Source of the DNA: an uncultured Maribacter sp.
Lineage (GTDB): Bacteria; Bacteroidota; Bacteroidia; Flavobacteriales; Flavobacteriaceae
Reading direction: 5' to 3'
DNA: 64,000 bases
Assembly: GCA_947504045.1 (NCBI GenBank)
Contig: CANNFY010000001.1
Location: forward strand, 806,001 to 870,000
How positions within the stretch are numbered: the stretch's first letter is position 1; every line of letters begins with the position of its first letter. Shown in pieces: positions 36,181-44,203 of the stretch. A program made the position numbers and the translations under genes. The notes under the pieces were generated by a model. That model made no database searches, was not told where the DNA came from, and was given only the letters and a program-made list of their open reading frames with translations.

Positions 36181-37821
36181 TTAAGATGGACAAGCACATA
36201 ATTTAAGCTTTGTTCCTAGTTTTAAGTTCTTACCACTAATACCGTTCCATTCTCGTAAATTTTCAACACTAATTCCAGGATATTTTTTAGAAATTGTCCA
36301 AAGAGAATCTCCACTTTGTACTGTATGTACTTTTGCTCCTGGCGGAATTACTACTGCTTTACTTGTATTTGCTACTGTTTTGGATGGTGTTCCTTTAGAG
36401 TTTCTTGTAAAAATTGTAAGTCTTTGTCCTATTCGCAAATTATTACTTCGTAAGCCATTCCATCTTTTTATTTGGCTAACACCAACACCGTATCTACTAG
36501 CTATTTTACCAAGGTAGTCTCCATCGCGTACCTTATATCTAATTTGGTTTTGCGGTTGTGTTGCTTCTGGTAAAACTACTTCTTTACTTTTTAGTTCTTT
36601 ATCTATATGTGCATAAATAGCCGCTTCATTAGCTACAAACTTACCCATAGCAGCAACCGGTAGTCTTAACGAGTAATTTTTACCCTTTACGTATGGAATA
36701 ACGTTTAATTTATAAGAAGGGTTTAATATTTTTAGTTCCTCTACATCTACACCAACTAATTCTGATATTTGTTTAAAGGTTATTAAGCTCTTAACATGTA
36801 TAGTATCGGTTACAAAATAAGTTCTATCTGCTTTTTTTGCTTTTAGGCCATATTCTTCTGCATATTCAAATAAATACATTGTTGCAATAAAAGCAGGAAC
36901 ATACCCAGCTGTTTCTCTAGGTAAATTTCTTCTTATGTTCCAATAGTTTTTTTGGCCTCCAGATCTTCTAATAGCTTTATTTACGTTTCCTGGTCCAGAG
37001 TTATATGCTGCTAAAGCTAAATCCCAGTCCTCAAAAATATCGTATAATTTTCCTAAATATTTACATGCTGCTTCTGTAGATTTAATTGGATCACTACGCT
37101 CATCTACATAACTACTAACATCTAACTTATATTCTTTACCTGTACCATACATAAATTGCCAAAGCCCTGTTGCTCCTACTCTAGATCTAGCTCTAGGGTT
37201 TAATGCAGATTCTACTATGGCCAAGTATTTCATTTCTAGAGGAATGTCGTAATTATCTAATTGTTGCTCAAAAAGAGGAAAGTAAAACTGACTAACCGTT
37301 AGCATACGTTCCATTAATCCTCTTTTACGTATTAAAAAAGATTTAATTACACTTTCTAAAGACCTATTGTACGATATATTAAATGGTGTTTTTTGATTTA
37401 ATCGTTCTAGTCTTGCTTTTAAAGAGTCTGTATTAATTTCGGTCTCATAAGTTGCCTCTACATTTAAGTTTTCTATTTCGGCATACATATCTTCAAACAA
37501 AACATTAGTTTCTAGAAGCTCTTTCATCCACAAACTATCATACTTTGCAGCATGTTCATAATCTTTTAAATCATATTTTGCTGTAGTATTTTTGTTAATA
37601 GAAAGTGTTAAAGGATTATCATTAATACTCCCTGTAGAATCTACAGACACTGTAGGCTCTTTTTTTAATAAAGGTAGTGCTAGGGTGTCTAAAGGAATAT
37701 CTTTAGCCTCTATAACTTTTATAGTTGTTTGTGGGGCAGTTTCTTCTTCTTGCGCAAGTAATGGTACTGCAAAAAAAAGTAACGCAATACTTAAATAAAA
37801 ACGCTTTTTTAAAAAAATCAT
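36181..37821 (-). CDS. LysM-containing lytic transglycosylase, MltD type
   Basis: A 546-residue exported enzyme (signal peptide ending LLAQ) that cleaves the MurNAc-GlcNAc bond of peptidoglycan with formation of a 1,6-anhydro end. The SLT domain lies about 185-330: catalytic glutamate in ESALNP (near 203), GATGLWQFMYGTG, and AYNSGPGNV. LysM modules for wall binding follow: one degenerate near 345-395, then clear ones near 431-475 (VRDGDYLGKIASRYG) and 498-543 (VQSGDSLWTISKKY). Architecture is that of MltD. It is co-oriented with the DUF4837 lipoprotein downstream. Confidence 0.93.
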   Translation of the reverse strand: MIFLKKRFYLSIALLFFAVPLLAQEEETAPQTTIKVIEAKDIPLDTLALPLLKKEPTVSVDSTGSINDNPLTLSINKNTTAKYDLKDYEHAAKYDSLWMKELLETNVLFEDMYAEIENLNVEATYETEINTDSLKARLERLNQKTPFNISYNRSLESVIKSFLIRKRGLMERMLTVSQFYFPLFEQQLDNYDIPLEMKYLAIVESALNPRARSRVGATGLWQFMYGTGKEYKLDVSSYVDERSDPIKSTEAACKYLGKLYDIFEDWDLALAAYNSGPGNVNKAIRRSGGQKNYWNIRRNLPRETAGYVPAFIATMYLFEYAEEYGLKAKKADRTYFVTDTIHVKSLITFKQISELVGVDVEELKILNPSYKLNVIPYVKGKNYSLRLPVAAMGKFVANEAAIYAHIDKELKSKEVVLPEATQPQNQIRYKVRDGDYLGKIASRYGVGVSQIKRWNGLRSNNLRIGQRLTIFTRNSKGTPSKTVANTSKAVVIPPGAKVHTVQSGDSLWTISKKYPGISVENLREWNGISGKNLKLGTKLKLCACPS

Positions 37822-37848
37822 AGCTTGTAATTTAATTACAGGACTAAC

Positions 37849-37907
37849 GAAAATCGCACATTTTTTTGGGAGAATAAAATTTTCTTCCTAAAAATGTGCG
37901 ATTTTTT
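37849..37907 (-). terminator. Terminator downstream of pgk
   Basis: AAAATCGCACATTTTT (37850-37865) is complementary to AAAAATGTGCGATTTT (37890-37905), with a 24-nt loop. On the minus strand it lies 31 nt after the pgk stop and before the transglycosylase start. Confidence 0.7.
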
Positions 37908-37938
37908 AACTTATTACCGTTTATCGATAACCTACCTA

Positions 37939-39129
37939 CTATGCTAATATAGCAGCAATTCCTGGTAGGGTTTTTCCTTCTAAACTTTCTAACATTGCTC
38001 CTCCGCCTGTAGATACATAGCTTACTTTATCTTGAAAGCCAAATTGTTTTACTGCAGCAACAGAATCGCCGCCACCAACAAGAGAAAATGCTCCTTCTTG
38101 TGTAGATGCGTCTATATAATTTCCTAATGCAATAGTTCCTTTTGCAAAAGATTCCATTTCAAAAACTCCAATTGGTCCATTCCAAAGAATAGTTTTTGAC
38201 TTTAAAATTACTTCTTTAAAAATTTCTAAAGTTTTTGGACCAGCATCTAAACCTTGCCACCCATCAGGAATTTTATCCACATCTACTACTTGTGTATTAG
38301 CGTTATTACTAAAATCGTCCGCTGCTAAAACATCAACAGGAATGTGTACTTCTACCCCTTTTTCTTTTGCTTGCTTTAAAATTTCTAAAGCTAGCTCCAT
38401 CTTATCATCTTCACAAATAGAGTCTCCTACTTTACCTCCTTGTGCTTTTACAAAAGTATAGGTCATTCCACCACCAACAATTAAGTGGTCTACTTTGTCT
38501 AAAATATTTTCTATGATAGTTATTTTAGAAGATACTTTAGCGCCTCCTAATATAGCTAAAACAGGTTTTTCTCCTGTTTGCATTACTTTTTCTATAGATT
38601 CTATTTCTTTTGCTAATAACGTTCCAAAACATTTATTTTCTGGAAAAAACTGAGCAACTACTGTTGTAGATGCATGTGCTCTATGCGCTGTACCAAAGGC
38701 ATCGTTAATATAAATATCTCCTAATTTAGATAGTTGTTCTGCAAAAGCAAGGTCTCCACTAGTTTCTTCGCTATAAAAACGTAAATTTTCTAATAATAAA
38801 ATTTCTCCGCTTTTTAAATCTGCAACCGCTTTTTCTGCAACTTCTCCTACACTGTCTTCTACAAATTTTACCGTAACACCAATAATTTCAGAAACTTTTT
38901 CGCAAATGTGTTTTAAAGATAAATCTGGATTACGAGTTCCTTTTGGTCTTCCTAAATGGCTCATTAAAACTGCACTTCCGCCATCTTCTAAAACTTTTAT
39001 AATAGATGGTTTAGCTGCTTCAATTCTTGTAGCATCAGAAACATTAAAATTTTCATCTAAAGGTACATTAAAGTCTACTCTTATTAGGGCTTTCTTGTTT
39101 TCAAAATTAAAATCGTTAATTACTTTCAT
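37939..39129 (-). CDS. pgk: Phosphoglycerate kinase
   Basis: A 396-residue cytoplasmic glycolytic enzyme that transfers phosphate between 1,3-bisphosphoglycerate and ADP. Hallmarks: [22 protein letters not shown] near the N-terminus (read as RVDFNVPLD and DATRI), [39 protein letters not shown], and near the C-terminus WNGPIGVFE and [12 protein letters not shown]. Length is normal. It is monocistronic here, followed by a strong inverted repeat. Confidence 0.98.
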   Translation of the reverse strand: MKVINDFNFENKKALIRVDFNVPLDENFNVSDATRIEAAKPSIIKVLEDGGSAVLMSHLGRPKGTRNPDLSLKHICEKVSEIIGVTVKFVEDSVGEVAEKAVADLKSGEILLLENLRFYSEETSGDLAFAEQLSKLGDIYINDAFGTAHRAHASTTVVAQFFPENKCFGTLLAKEIESIEKVMQTGEKPVLAILGGAKVSSKITIIENILDKVDHLIVGGGMTYTFVKAQGGKVGDSICEDDKMELALEILKQAKEKGVEVHIPVDVLAADDFSNNANTQVVDVDKIPDGWQGLDAGPKTLEIFKEVILKSKTILWNGPIGVFEMESFAKGTIALGNYIDASTQEGAFSLVGGGDSVAAVKQFGFQDKVSYVSTGGGAMLESLEGKTLPGIAAILA

Positions 39130-39288
39130 CTATTACTATGTGTTTATTTTTATTTTGGTTTAATAGCATTAAACGCTTCTAAATATACTTTTTTGAAAGG
39201 TAAAGGTAAAGATTTATAAGCTTTGGCTAAAGCATAACCTTTAATAAATCTACTATAACGTTATAATTACAGAGTAGTGCAAAAAAGT

Positions 39289-39296
39289 TATCTTTG
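39289..39296 (+). promoter_or_regulatory. Candidate -7 box for holB
   Basis: TATCTTTG, a perfect TAnnTTTG match, ends 5 nt before the ATG at 39302, so the transcript would be almost leaderless. No clear -33 element. Confidence 0.4.
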
Positions 39297-39301
39297 AACT
39301 T

Positions 39302-40453
39302 ATGTTGTTTCGTAATATTTTAGGGCTTGCCCATATAAAAAAACATTTAGCTGTAAGTGCAAATTCTGGCAGGGTTCCTCATGCTCAATTATTTGTGGGT
39401 CCGGAAGGCTGTGGTTTGCTTCCTATGGCTTTAGCATATGCGCAATATATTATTTGTGGTAATACGGACGAAGAAAATAGTGGTGCTAATAACGCTTGTA
39501 ATATAAAGTTTGATTCTTATGCACACCCAGATATGCATTTTGTTTTTCCGGTATCTAATTCTGATAAAGTAAAAAGCCATGCGGTTAGCCATGATTATAT
39601 AAAAGAATGGAGACAATTTATTACCGAACAACCTTATGGTAATTTATTTGATTGGTATAGGTTAATAGATATTGAAAAAAAGCAAGGGCAAATTGGGGTT
39701 GATGAAGCTCAAGATGTGGTTAAAAAGTTAGCTTTAAAATCGTATGAAGGTGGTTATAAAGTAATGCTTATTTGGATGGCTGAAAAGATGAATATTTCTG
39801 CTGCTAATAAACTTTTAAAGCTTATTGAAGAACCCCCTAATAAAACAGTTTTTCTTTTATTATGCGAAGATGAAGAGCAAATACTACAAACTATAAAATC
39901 TAGATGTCAAATTTTACACTTTCCTCCGCTTGCTGAAGATGCTATTGTAACCGCATTGCTTGATAAAGGAGCTAACAAAGAAGAAGCTTTGCGTATTGCA
40001 CATGAGGCAAATGGAAATTTTAATAAAGCCTTAGATTTACTAAACAAAGATTCTGAAGATTTAATTTTTGAAAAATGGTTTGTACAATGGGTACGTAGCG
40101 CCTTTAAAGCCAAAGGTAATAAAGCGGCTATACACGATTTAATTAATTGGAGCGAAGAGGTTGCCAAAACTGGTAGAGAAACACAAAAGAAATTTTTACT
40201 CTATTGTATAGCTGTTATGCGCCAGGCAATGCTTATTAATTACAATGTAGAAGAACTTGCTTATATGCAAATAGAGTCTGAAGGGTTTCAACTAAATAAA
40301 TTTGCTCCTTTTGTACATGAAAATAATATTCTAAGTATTGTAAAAGAATTAGAAGATGCCATTTACCACATAGAACGTAACGGTAATTCTAAGCTTATTT
40401 TAACAGATCTTTCTATTAGACTAACAAGATTATTACACGCTAAATCTTCTTAA
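39302..40453 (+). CDS. holB: DNA polymerase III subunit delta'
   Basis: A 383-residue clamp-loader subunit. Visible: HIKKHL and VPHAQLFVGPEGCG (degenerate P-loop lacking the lysine, as expected for the non-hydrolysing delta' subunit), the HPDMHFVFP segment, GQIGVDEAQDVVKKL, VMLIWMAEKMNISAANKLLKLIEEPP (the sensor/SRC-containing region), and KSRCQILHFPPL. The order and the LKLIEEPP motif are diagnostic. It acts in the replication clamp loader. The next gene starts 13 bp later on the same strand. Confidence 0.93.
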   Translation: MLFRNILGLAHIKKHLAVSANSGRVPHAQLFVGPEGCGLLPMALAYAQYIICGNTDEENSGANNACNIKFDSYAHPDMHFVFPVSNSDKVKSHAVSHDYIKEWRQFITEQPYGNLFDWYRLIDIEKKQGQIGVDEAQDVVKKLALKSYEGGYKVMLIWMAEKMNISAANKLLKLIEEPPNKTVFLLLCEDEEQILQTIKSRCQILHFPPLAEDAIVTALLDKGANKEEALRIAHEANGNFNKALDLLNKDSEDLIFEKWFVQWVRSAFKAKGNKAAIHDLINWSEEVAKTGRETQKKFLLYCIAVMRQAMLINYNVEELAYMQIESEGFQLNKFAPFVHENNILSIVKELEDAIYHIERNGNSKLILTDLSIRLTRLLHAKSS

Positions 40454-40466
40454 GAAATATACCATT

Positions 40467-40871
40467 ATGAATACCATATTTACAAATGCTACCGAAATTC
40501 TTATTCTTCTTTTTTTAATAATTACTTTTTTACAAAGTGGTTATGATAAAATGGCCGATTGGAATGGTAACGTTTCCTGGCTTAAAGAGCATTTTGCAAA
40601 AACTCCTCTTAAAAACATAGTTCCTTTTATGTTAAGTATAATTTTAATAACAGAAGTTATAGCTGGTGTGTTATGTAGTATTGGTATTTACCAATTATTA
40701 GATGCTGGGAGTTCTGTTATGGCTTTCTATGGCGCAATACTATCTTGTTTAGTTCTTTTAATGCTCCTTTTTGGGCAACGTGTTGCAAAAGATTATGATG
40801 GCGCAAGAACTATTGCTATTTATTTTATACCTACTGTGTTCTTAGTTTTCCTATTACAATTAAGTATCTAA
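40467..40871 (+). CDS. Small four-helix membrane protein, DoxX-like
   Basis: A 134-residue protein with four predicted membrane helices (about 8-25, 50-72, 78-100, 112-132) and a polar loop KMADWNGNVSWLKEHF after helix one. The pattern (helix, WLK-EHF loop, then three helices) resembles DoxX/SURF4-like proteins, but I see no decisive motif, so the family is tentative. It is probably co-transcribed with holB. It converges with the GNAT gene, with only 2 bp between the stop codons. Confidence 0.6.
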   Translation: MNTIFTNATEILILLFLIITFLQSGYDKMADWNGNVSWLKEHFAKTPLKNIVPFMLSIILITEVIAGVLCSIGIYQLLDAGSSVMAFYGAILSCLVLLMLLFGQRVAKDYDGARTIAIYFIPTVFLVFLLQLSI

Positions 40872-40873
40872 CA

Positions 40874-41407
40874 TTATTTTAAACTTACTATTTGCCATTC
40901 TTGCTGATTGGAAATATATGTCTTTAAAAGAGTAAAACCTATTGCCCTATGCGCATTTAAAGAACGTTGGTTTGTAGAATCTACCTCTGTTATTATTTGA
41001 TAGTAGTCTTCTTTAACTGCTTTTTTCATTTCTGCATACAAGTTTTTAAAAATACCTTTTTTACGGTATTCTTTTGCAATGCATATTTGTCCCATAACAA
41101 TATATTTTTCCTCTTCAGGAAGCATTTTCTCAATTTCTTTAAACATAGGTTTTAAAACCTCTATATCATCTGCAAAAGAACGAGTCATACATAATGCGTA
41201 ACCAACAACAGTATCGTCTACTTTTGCAACTATATGCGGACATTCATCATTCATTGCTTGAAGCTGTTGTAAGGTATGGCAAACCGTTACAAAACCTTCT
41301 TTATTACTTTCTTCTTTAGATAAATTAATAGGCAAATTATTTTTTTGAATCTCTAGAATTTGGATTAAATCTTTACCTTCTTTAGCTCTTGTAAAAGAAA
41401 TAGTCAT
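40874..41407 (-). CDS. GNAT-family N-acetyltransferase
   Basis: A 177-residue single-domain protein. The acetyl-CoA-binding motif A is visible as IVMGQICIAKEYRKKGIFKNLYAEM (the QxxIxxxYRKxG pattern, split here), preceded by VVGYALCM and followed by ITEVDSTNQRSLNAHRAIGF, the C-terminal motif B. Substrate unknown. It is preceded on the minus strand by a strong terminator after the OmpH-like gene, so it is probably expressed on its own. Confidence 0.88.
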   Translation of the reverse strand: MTISFTRAKEGKDLIQILEIQKNNLPINLSKEESNKEGFVTVCHTLQQLQAMNDECPHIVAKVDDTVVGYALCMTRSFADDIEVLKPMFKEIEKMLPEEEKYIVMGQICIAKEYRKKGIFKNLYAEMKKAVKEDYYQIITEVDSTNQRSLNAHRAIGFTLLKTYISNQQEWQIVSLK

Positions 41408-41447
41408 GTAGTTATTTTTTGGTATAAAGAAACTAATTTATTAGCAT

Positions 41448-41486
41448 AAAAAAACTCCTGATAATAAAATTAACAGGAGTTTTTTT
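41448..41486 (-). terminator. Terminator after the OmpH-like gene
   Basis: A perfect 13-bp stem (AAAAAAACTCCTG with CAGGAGTTTTTTT) and a 13-nt loop, 18 nt beyond the OmpH stop on the minus strand. Confidence 0.88.
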
Positions 41487-41504
41487 AATACTATTAAAAA
41501 TAAA

Positions 41505-42011
41505 TTACTTCTTATACTTATCGTTTAAAATTTTAACAACTTTATCTGTTAAATCATTAGCATCTGTACCATAAAGAACACTACCGCCATCGCCACCTCC
41601 TAAGATGTAAGAATAGCCTTGTGCTTTACCATAGGCTTTAATTTCTCTTTTAACCTTACTTACAATACTATCCATTTCTACTTGTCCTGCTGCTTGTAAA
41701 GCTTGATCTTCTTGTTGTAGTTGTTGGCCAATAACTTGTCCTTTTTGTTGTATTAAGCCATATTCTTCTTGTGCTGCTTTTTGAGACATTTTTTGAGCTT
41801 TAATCTGAAAAGCTTGTGCCTCTAATTGAAAAGCTTGTGAAATACTATCTCTCTTTTTAGTTAATGCTTCTAGCTTAGTTTTAAACTTAGCTTCCACATC
41901 AATTTTCTCTTGATATTCATCCATTAGCTTTATGTTATCTACATAACCAATCTTCTCTTGTTTACAAGAAGCCATTCCTAAAACAGCTAATACTAATAAA
42001 ATCTTTTTCAT
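41505..42011 (-). CDS. OmpH/Skp-like outer membrane chaperone, lipoprotein form
   Basis: A 168-residue protein of the OmpH/Skp family: a long coiled-coil central part (about 40-120, rich in Gln/Lys/Glu) between short beta segments IGYVDNIKLMDEY and SYILGGGDGGSVLYG. Skp-type chaperones hold unfolded outer-membrane proteins in the periplasm. The N-terminus KKILLVLAVLGMASC has a lipobox with cysteine at residue 16, so this version is a lipoprotein, unlike soluble E. coli Skp. Monocistronic, with a terminator downstream. Confidence 0.88.
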   Translation of the reverse strand: MKKILLVLAVLGMASCKQEKIGYVDNIKLMDEYQEKIDVEAKFKTKLEALTKKRDSISQAFQLEAQAFQIKAQKMSQKAAQEEYGLIQQKGQVIGQQLQQEDQALQAAGQVEMDSIVSKVKREIKAYGKAQGYSYILGGGDGGSVLYGTDANDLTDKVVKILNDKYKK

Positions 42012-42293
42012 TTTTTTCTCTTTATAGTTTCCTTATTTTGGAAATTAATTTTTAGTTGCGCTAAAATAGCAAAGCTTTTTAAATTGAGTATGTTTATAAA
42101 GATAATTGTTAAACTATCCCTTTTTTTGACCAAAACAGAATAATAACAAAAAACTATTGCAGGTGTTTATTTTAATAACAAATAACTATAGTTTTTGACG
42201 CTCTAAGAACTCTTTAAAATTTAACAAAAATAATTTACGGTATATTACACATTATATAGCGTAAAGCGCTCTTAAAAGGGCTTAAAACAAGAA

Positions 42294-43118
42294 TTATTGC
42301 TTTTTTAGTATATAAATTATAGAGGAACTTTCTTTATTAAATACAGCACGTATATTAGACCACAAACCGATTAAAAAAGCACGAAATATATTTTTTGCTC
42401 CAGGTTGATGCTCTTCTGATAAAATAGAAACATAAAAAGAATCGAACCACATAGGTTTGGTTTTTATAAGTTTCATATTATGTTTTGCAAAAAGTTTTGA
42501 AATAGAAGTTTTAGAAAAATGCCATAAGTGTCTTGGAACATCATATGCAGCCCAATTTTCTTTATACCATTTTGCATCAAAAGATTTATAATTTGGAACA
42601 GCAATAAGTAAAGTTCCATTATCTGATAGTAAATTTTTTAGGTTTATAATTTGTTTATCTAAATCTGGAAGATGTTCTAAAACATGCCAAAGCGTAATTA
42701 CATTAAATGTATTGTTTTGTAAATTAGAAAAATCTGGGGAAAGGATAATTCCTTTTTCTGATGCTTTTACTATTGCATTAGAATTGGGTTCCATACCGGA
42801 AACCTGCCAACCATTTTTTTTTGCACCCAATAAAAAATCTCCTGTACCTGCTCCAACGTCTAATAAAGTTTTATTAGAACTATACTTAGCTATTAAAGAA
42901 ACCTTTTTTTGAATACTATACTTTTTTACAATTTGGTAAACACGATCAAAAAAAGAATTGGAAGCATCGGAATGAGAAATATAAGCATCACTCTCATAAT
43001 ACATACTTAAATTTTTAGGCTGTGGTACAGTTACCAACATGTCTAATTCAGAATCGTGTTCTAATTTAAACTCCTCTCCTGTTATTAAAAAATCTTTAGT
43101 TTTTAAATACAACTTCAT
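42294..43118 (-). CDS. Class I SAM-dependent methyltransferase
   Basis: A 274-residue enzyme with the SAM-binding motif I LLDVGAGTGDFL near residue 82, an acidic strand-2 end (VSGMEPN), and post-motif NVITLWHVLEHLPDLDK (the methyltransferase-23 type). The WYKENWAAYDVPRHLWHFS segment near the middle is typical of this subgroup, often acting on envelope or small-molecule substrates. The acceptor is unknown. It overlaps the end of the lipoprotein gene at 43096 by 23 bp. Confidence 0.88.
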   Translation of the reverse strand: MKLYLKTKDFLITGEEFKLEHDSELDMLVTVPQPKNLSMYYESDAYISHSDASNSFFDRVYQIVKKYSIQKKVSLIAKYSSNKTLLDVGAGTGDFLLGAKKNGWQVSGMEPNSNAIVKASEKGIILSPDFSNLQNNTFNVITLWHVLEHLPDLDKQIINLKNLLSDNGTLLIAVPNYKSFDAKWYKENWAAYDVPRHLWHFSKTSISKLFAKHNMKLIKTKPMWFDSFYVSILSEEHQPGAKNIFRAFLIGLWSNIRAVFNKESSSIIYILKKQ

Positions 43119-43647
43119 TATAATTATCGGTAGATAAATATTCTTTTTTTAAAGCACGAAGATACTTTAAAACTACTTCTCTAGAAAGTGAATCTATAGA
43201 CAAACAATCTTTTTCTAAATCGCTATAAACTTCTATAGCCAAATACCAATTATCTTTTCTGTCTACACTTGGGTCTTTAATTTGAGCATCTTCAAAATTA
43301 CCAATTGCTGCATTAAATAAAATACTGCTTATAAATGGTATAAAATTTATTGCTTTGTCTGGAATTTGAACTTCATAAAAAGAAAAGAAATATTGTTCGT
43401 TATGAATTAGGAAAGGAATATCATCATAAACATTATCATGTTTTAAATAGTACTTTGTATTTATATAATTATAAAAATCATTTGCATTTTTAGGGTCCTC
43501 AAAAATAAACATTTGTCTTTTAGGCAAACTTCTTTTAAACTTCTTTCCTTTAGTAATATTATAATCTGAAATACCAGGAGCAATACGTATAGGAATACAA
43601 GAACTTAAAAAAGAAATCAAAATTATAACACAAAGAAAATTCTTCAT
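43096..43647 (-). CDS. Putative lipoprotein of unknown function
   Basis: Start chosen at the ATG at 43645-43647, giving a lipoprotein signal MKNFLCVIILISFLSSC with the cysteine at residue 17. The mature part (about 165 residues) has a basic start and mixed alpha/beta character with no family I recognise. The segment NWYLAIEVYSDLEKDCL and the C-terminal LRALKKEYLS helix may be conserved. It is encoded just downstream of the palindrome at 43701-43736 and overlaps the methyltransferase gene by 23 bp. Confidence 0.65.
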   Translation of the reverse strand: MKNFLCVIILISFLSSCIPIRIAPGISDYNITKGKKFKRSLPKRQMFIFEDPKNANDFYNYINTKYYLKHDNVYDDIPFLIHNEQYFFSFYEVQIPDKAINFIPFISSILFNAAIGNFEDAQIKDPSVDRKDNWYLAIEVYSDLEKDCLSIDSLSREVVLKYLRALKKEYLSTDNYNEVVFKN

Positions 43648-43700
43648 TTCAGTATAGTTTTTATGCTTGTTAAGCATCAAAAATTAAGCCAAAAATTGAG

Positions 43701-43736
43701 AAACTAATAATGTTCCACGTGGAACATTATTAGTTT
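43701..43736. repeat. 36-bp perfect palindrome containing a parS-type site (parS 1)
   Basis: The core TGTTCCACGTGGAACA at 43711-43726 equals a parS sequence known to bind ParB in other bacteria. The symmetry continues outward without a mismatch (AAACTAATAA on the left, its complement on the right) to 18-nt arms. The right arm includes the stop codon (43730-43732) of the minus-strand gene above. As RNA it would form a long hairpin followed by A/T tracts, so a terminator role is also possible. Confidence 0.75.
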
Positions 43737-44203
43737 TTACCTCTGATTTCTACGTTGGTTAAGTTAGATAAATCAATGGCTTTTTGCTTAGCTATTTCAA
43801 AAGAAGTAGTTCTAAAAAGAGTGAAATGTTTGTTACCCTTAAACAATCTAATAACATAATTATCGCCAGTACGTTTATTACCCATAGCTGCTACAGAACC
43901 CCACTCTGCACCTTGTTTATATATAGAAGAAAAAACAATTATATAATCTGGAAATGGAAATGAAATAGTGGATTTAAAAACAGTAAAACCAAAAATTGTA
44001 AAATGCTTATGTATTACAAAGTCTTTAGAAACTTTGTAATTAATTGCATATCCAATAAGCACAAAACAAATAATACTTAAAAAAATATATTGGCTAAGCG
44101 GAGCGGTGTTTGTAAATAATAAACATAATAGAATAAATAAAAGAAAATAGCTAATAATAGATACTGTTAAAGGCTTAGGTTGTTTACATAAAATTGCATC
44201 CAT
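43730..44203 (-). CDS. Small membrane protein of unknown function
   Basis: A 157-residue protein: two adjacent membrane helices (about 15-31 and 37-53) followed by a roughly 95-residue soluble, beta-rich domain with FTIFGFTVFKS and NYVIRLFKGNKHFTLF, the arrangement of small PH-like-domain membrane proteins. I do not recognise a family. Its start overlaps the mnmG stop by one base (TAATG), so it is translationally coupled to mnmG. Its stop codon lies inside the parS-containing palindrome. Confidence 0.68.
   Translation of the reverse strand: MDAILCKQPKPLTVSIISYFLLFILLCLLFTNTAPLSQYIFLSIICFVLIGYAINYKVSKDFVIHKHFTIFGFTVFKSTISFPFPDYIIVFSSIYKQGAEWGSVAAMGNKRTGDNYVIRLFKGNKHFTLFRTTSFEIAKQKAIDLSNLTNVEIRGKN

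Noticed and set aside
39302-40453. HolB P-loop without lysine as a damaged gene
   Set aside because: The delta' subunit is known not to hydrolyse ATP and often lacks a working P-loop; the rest of the gene is intact.
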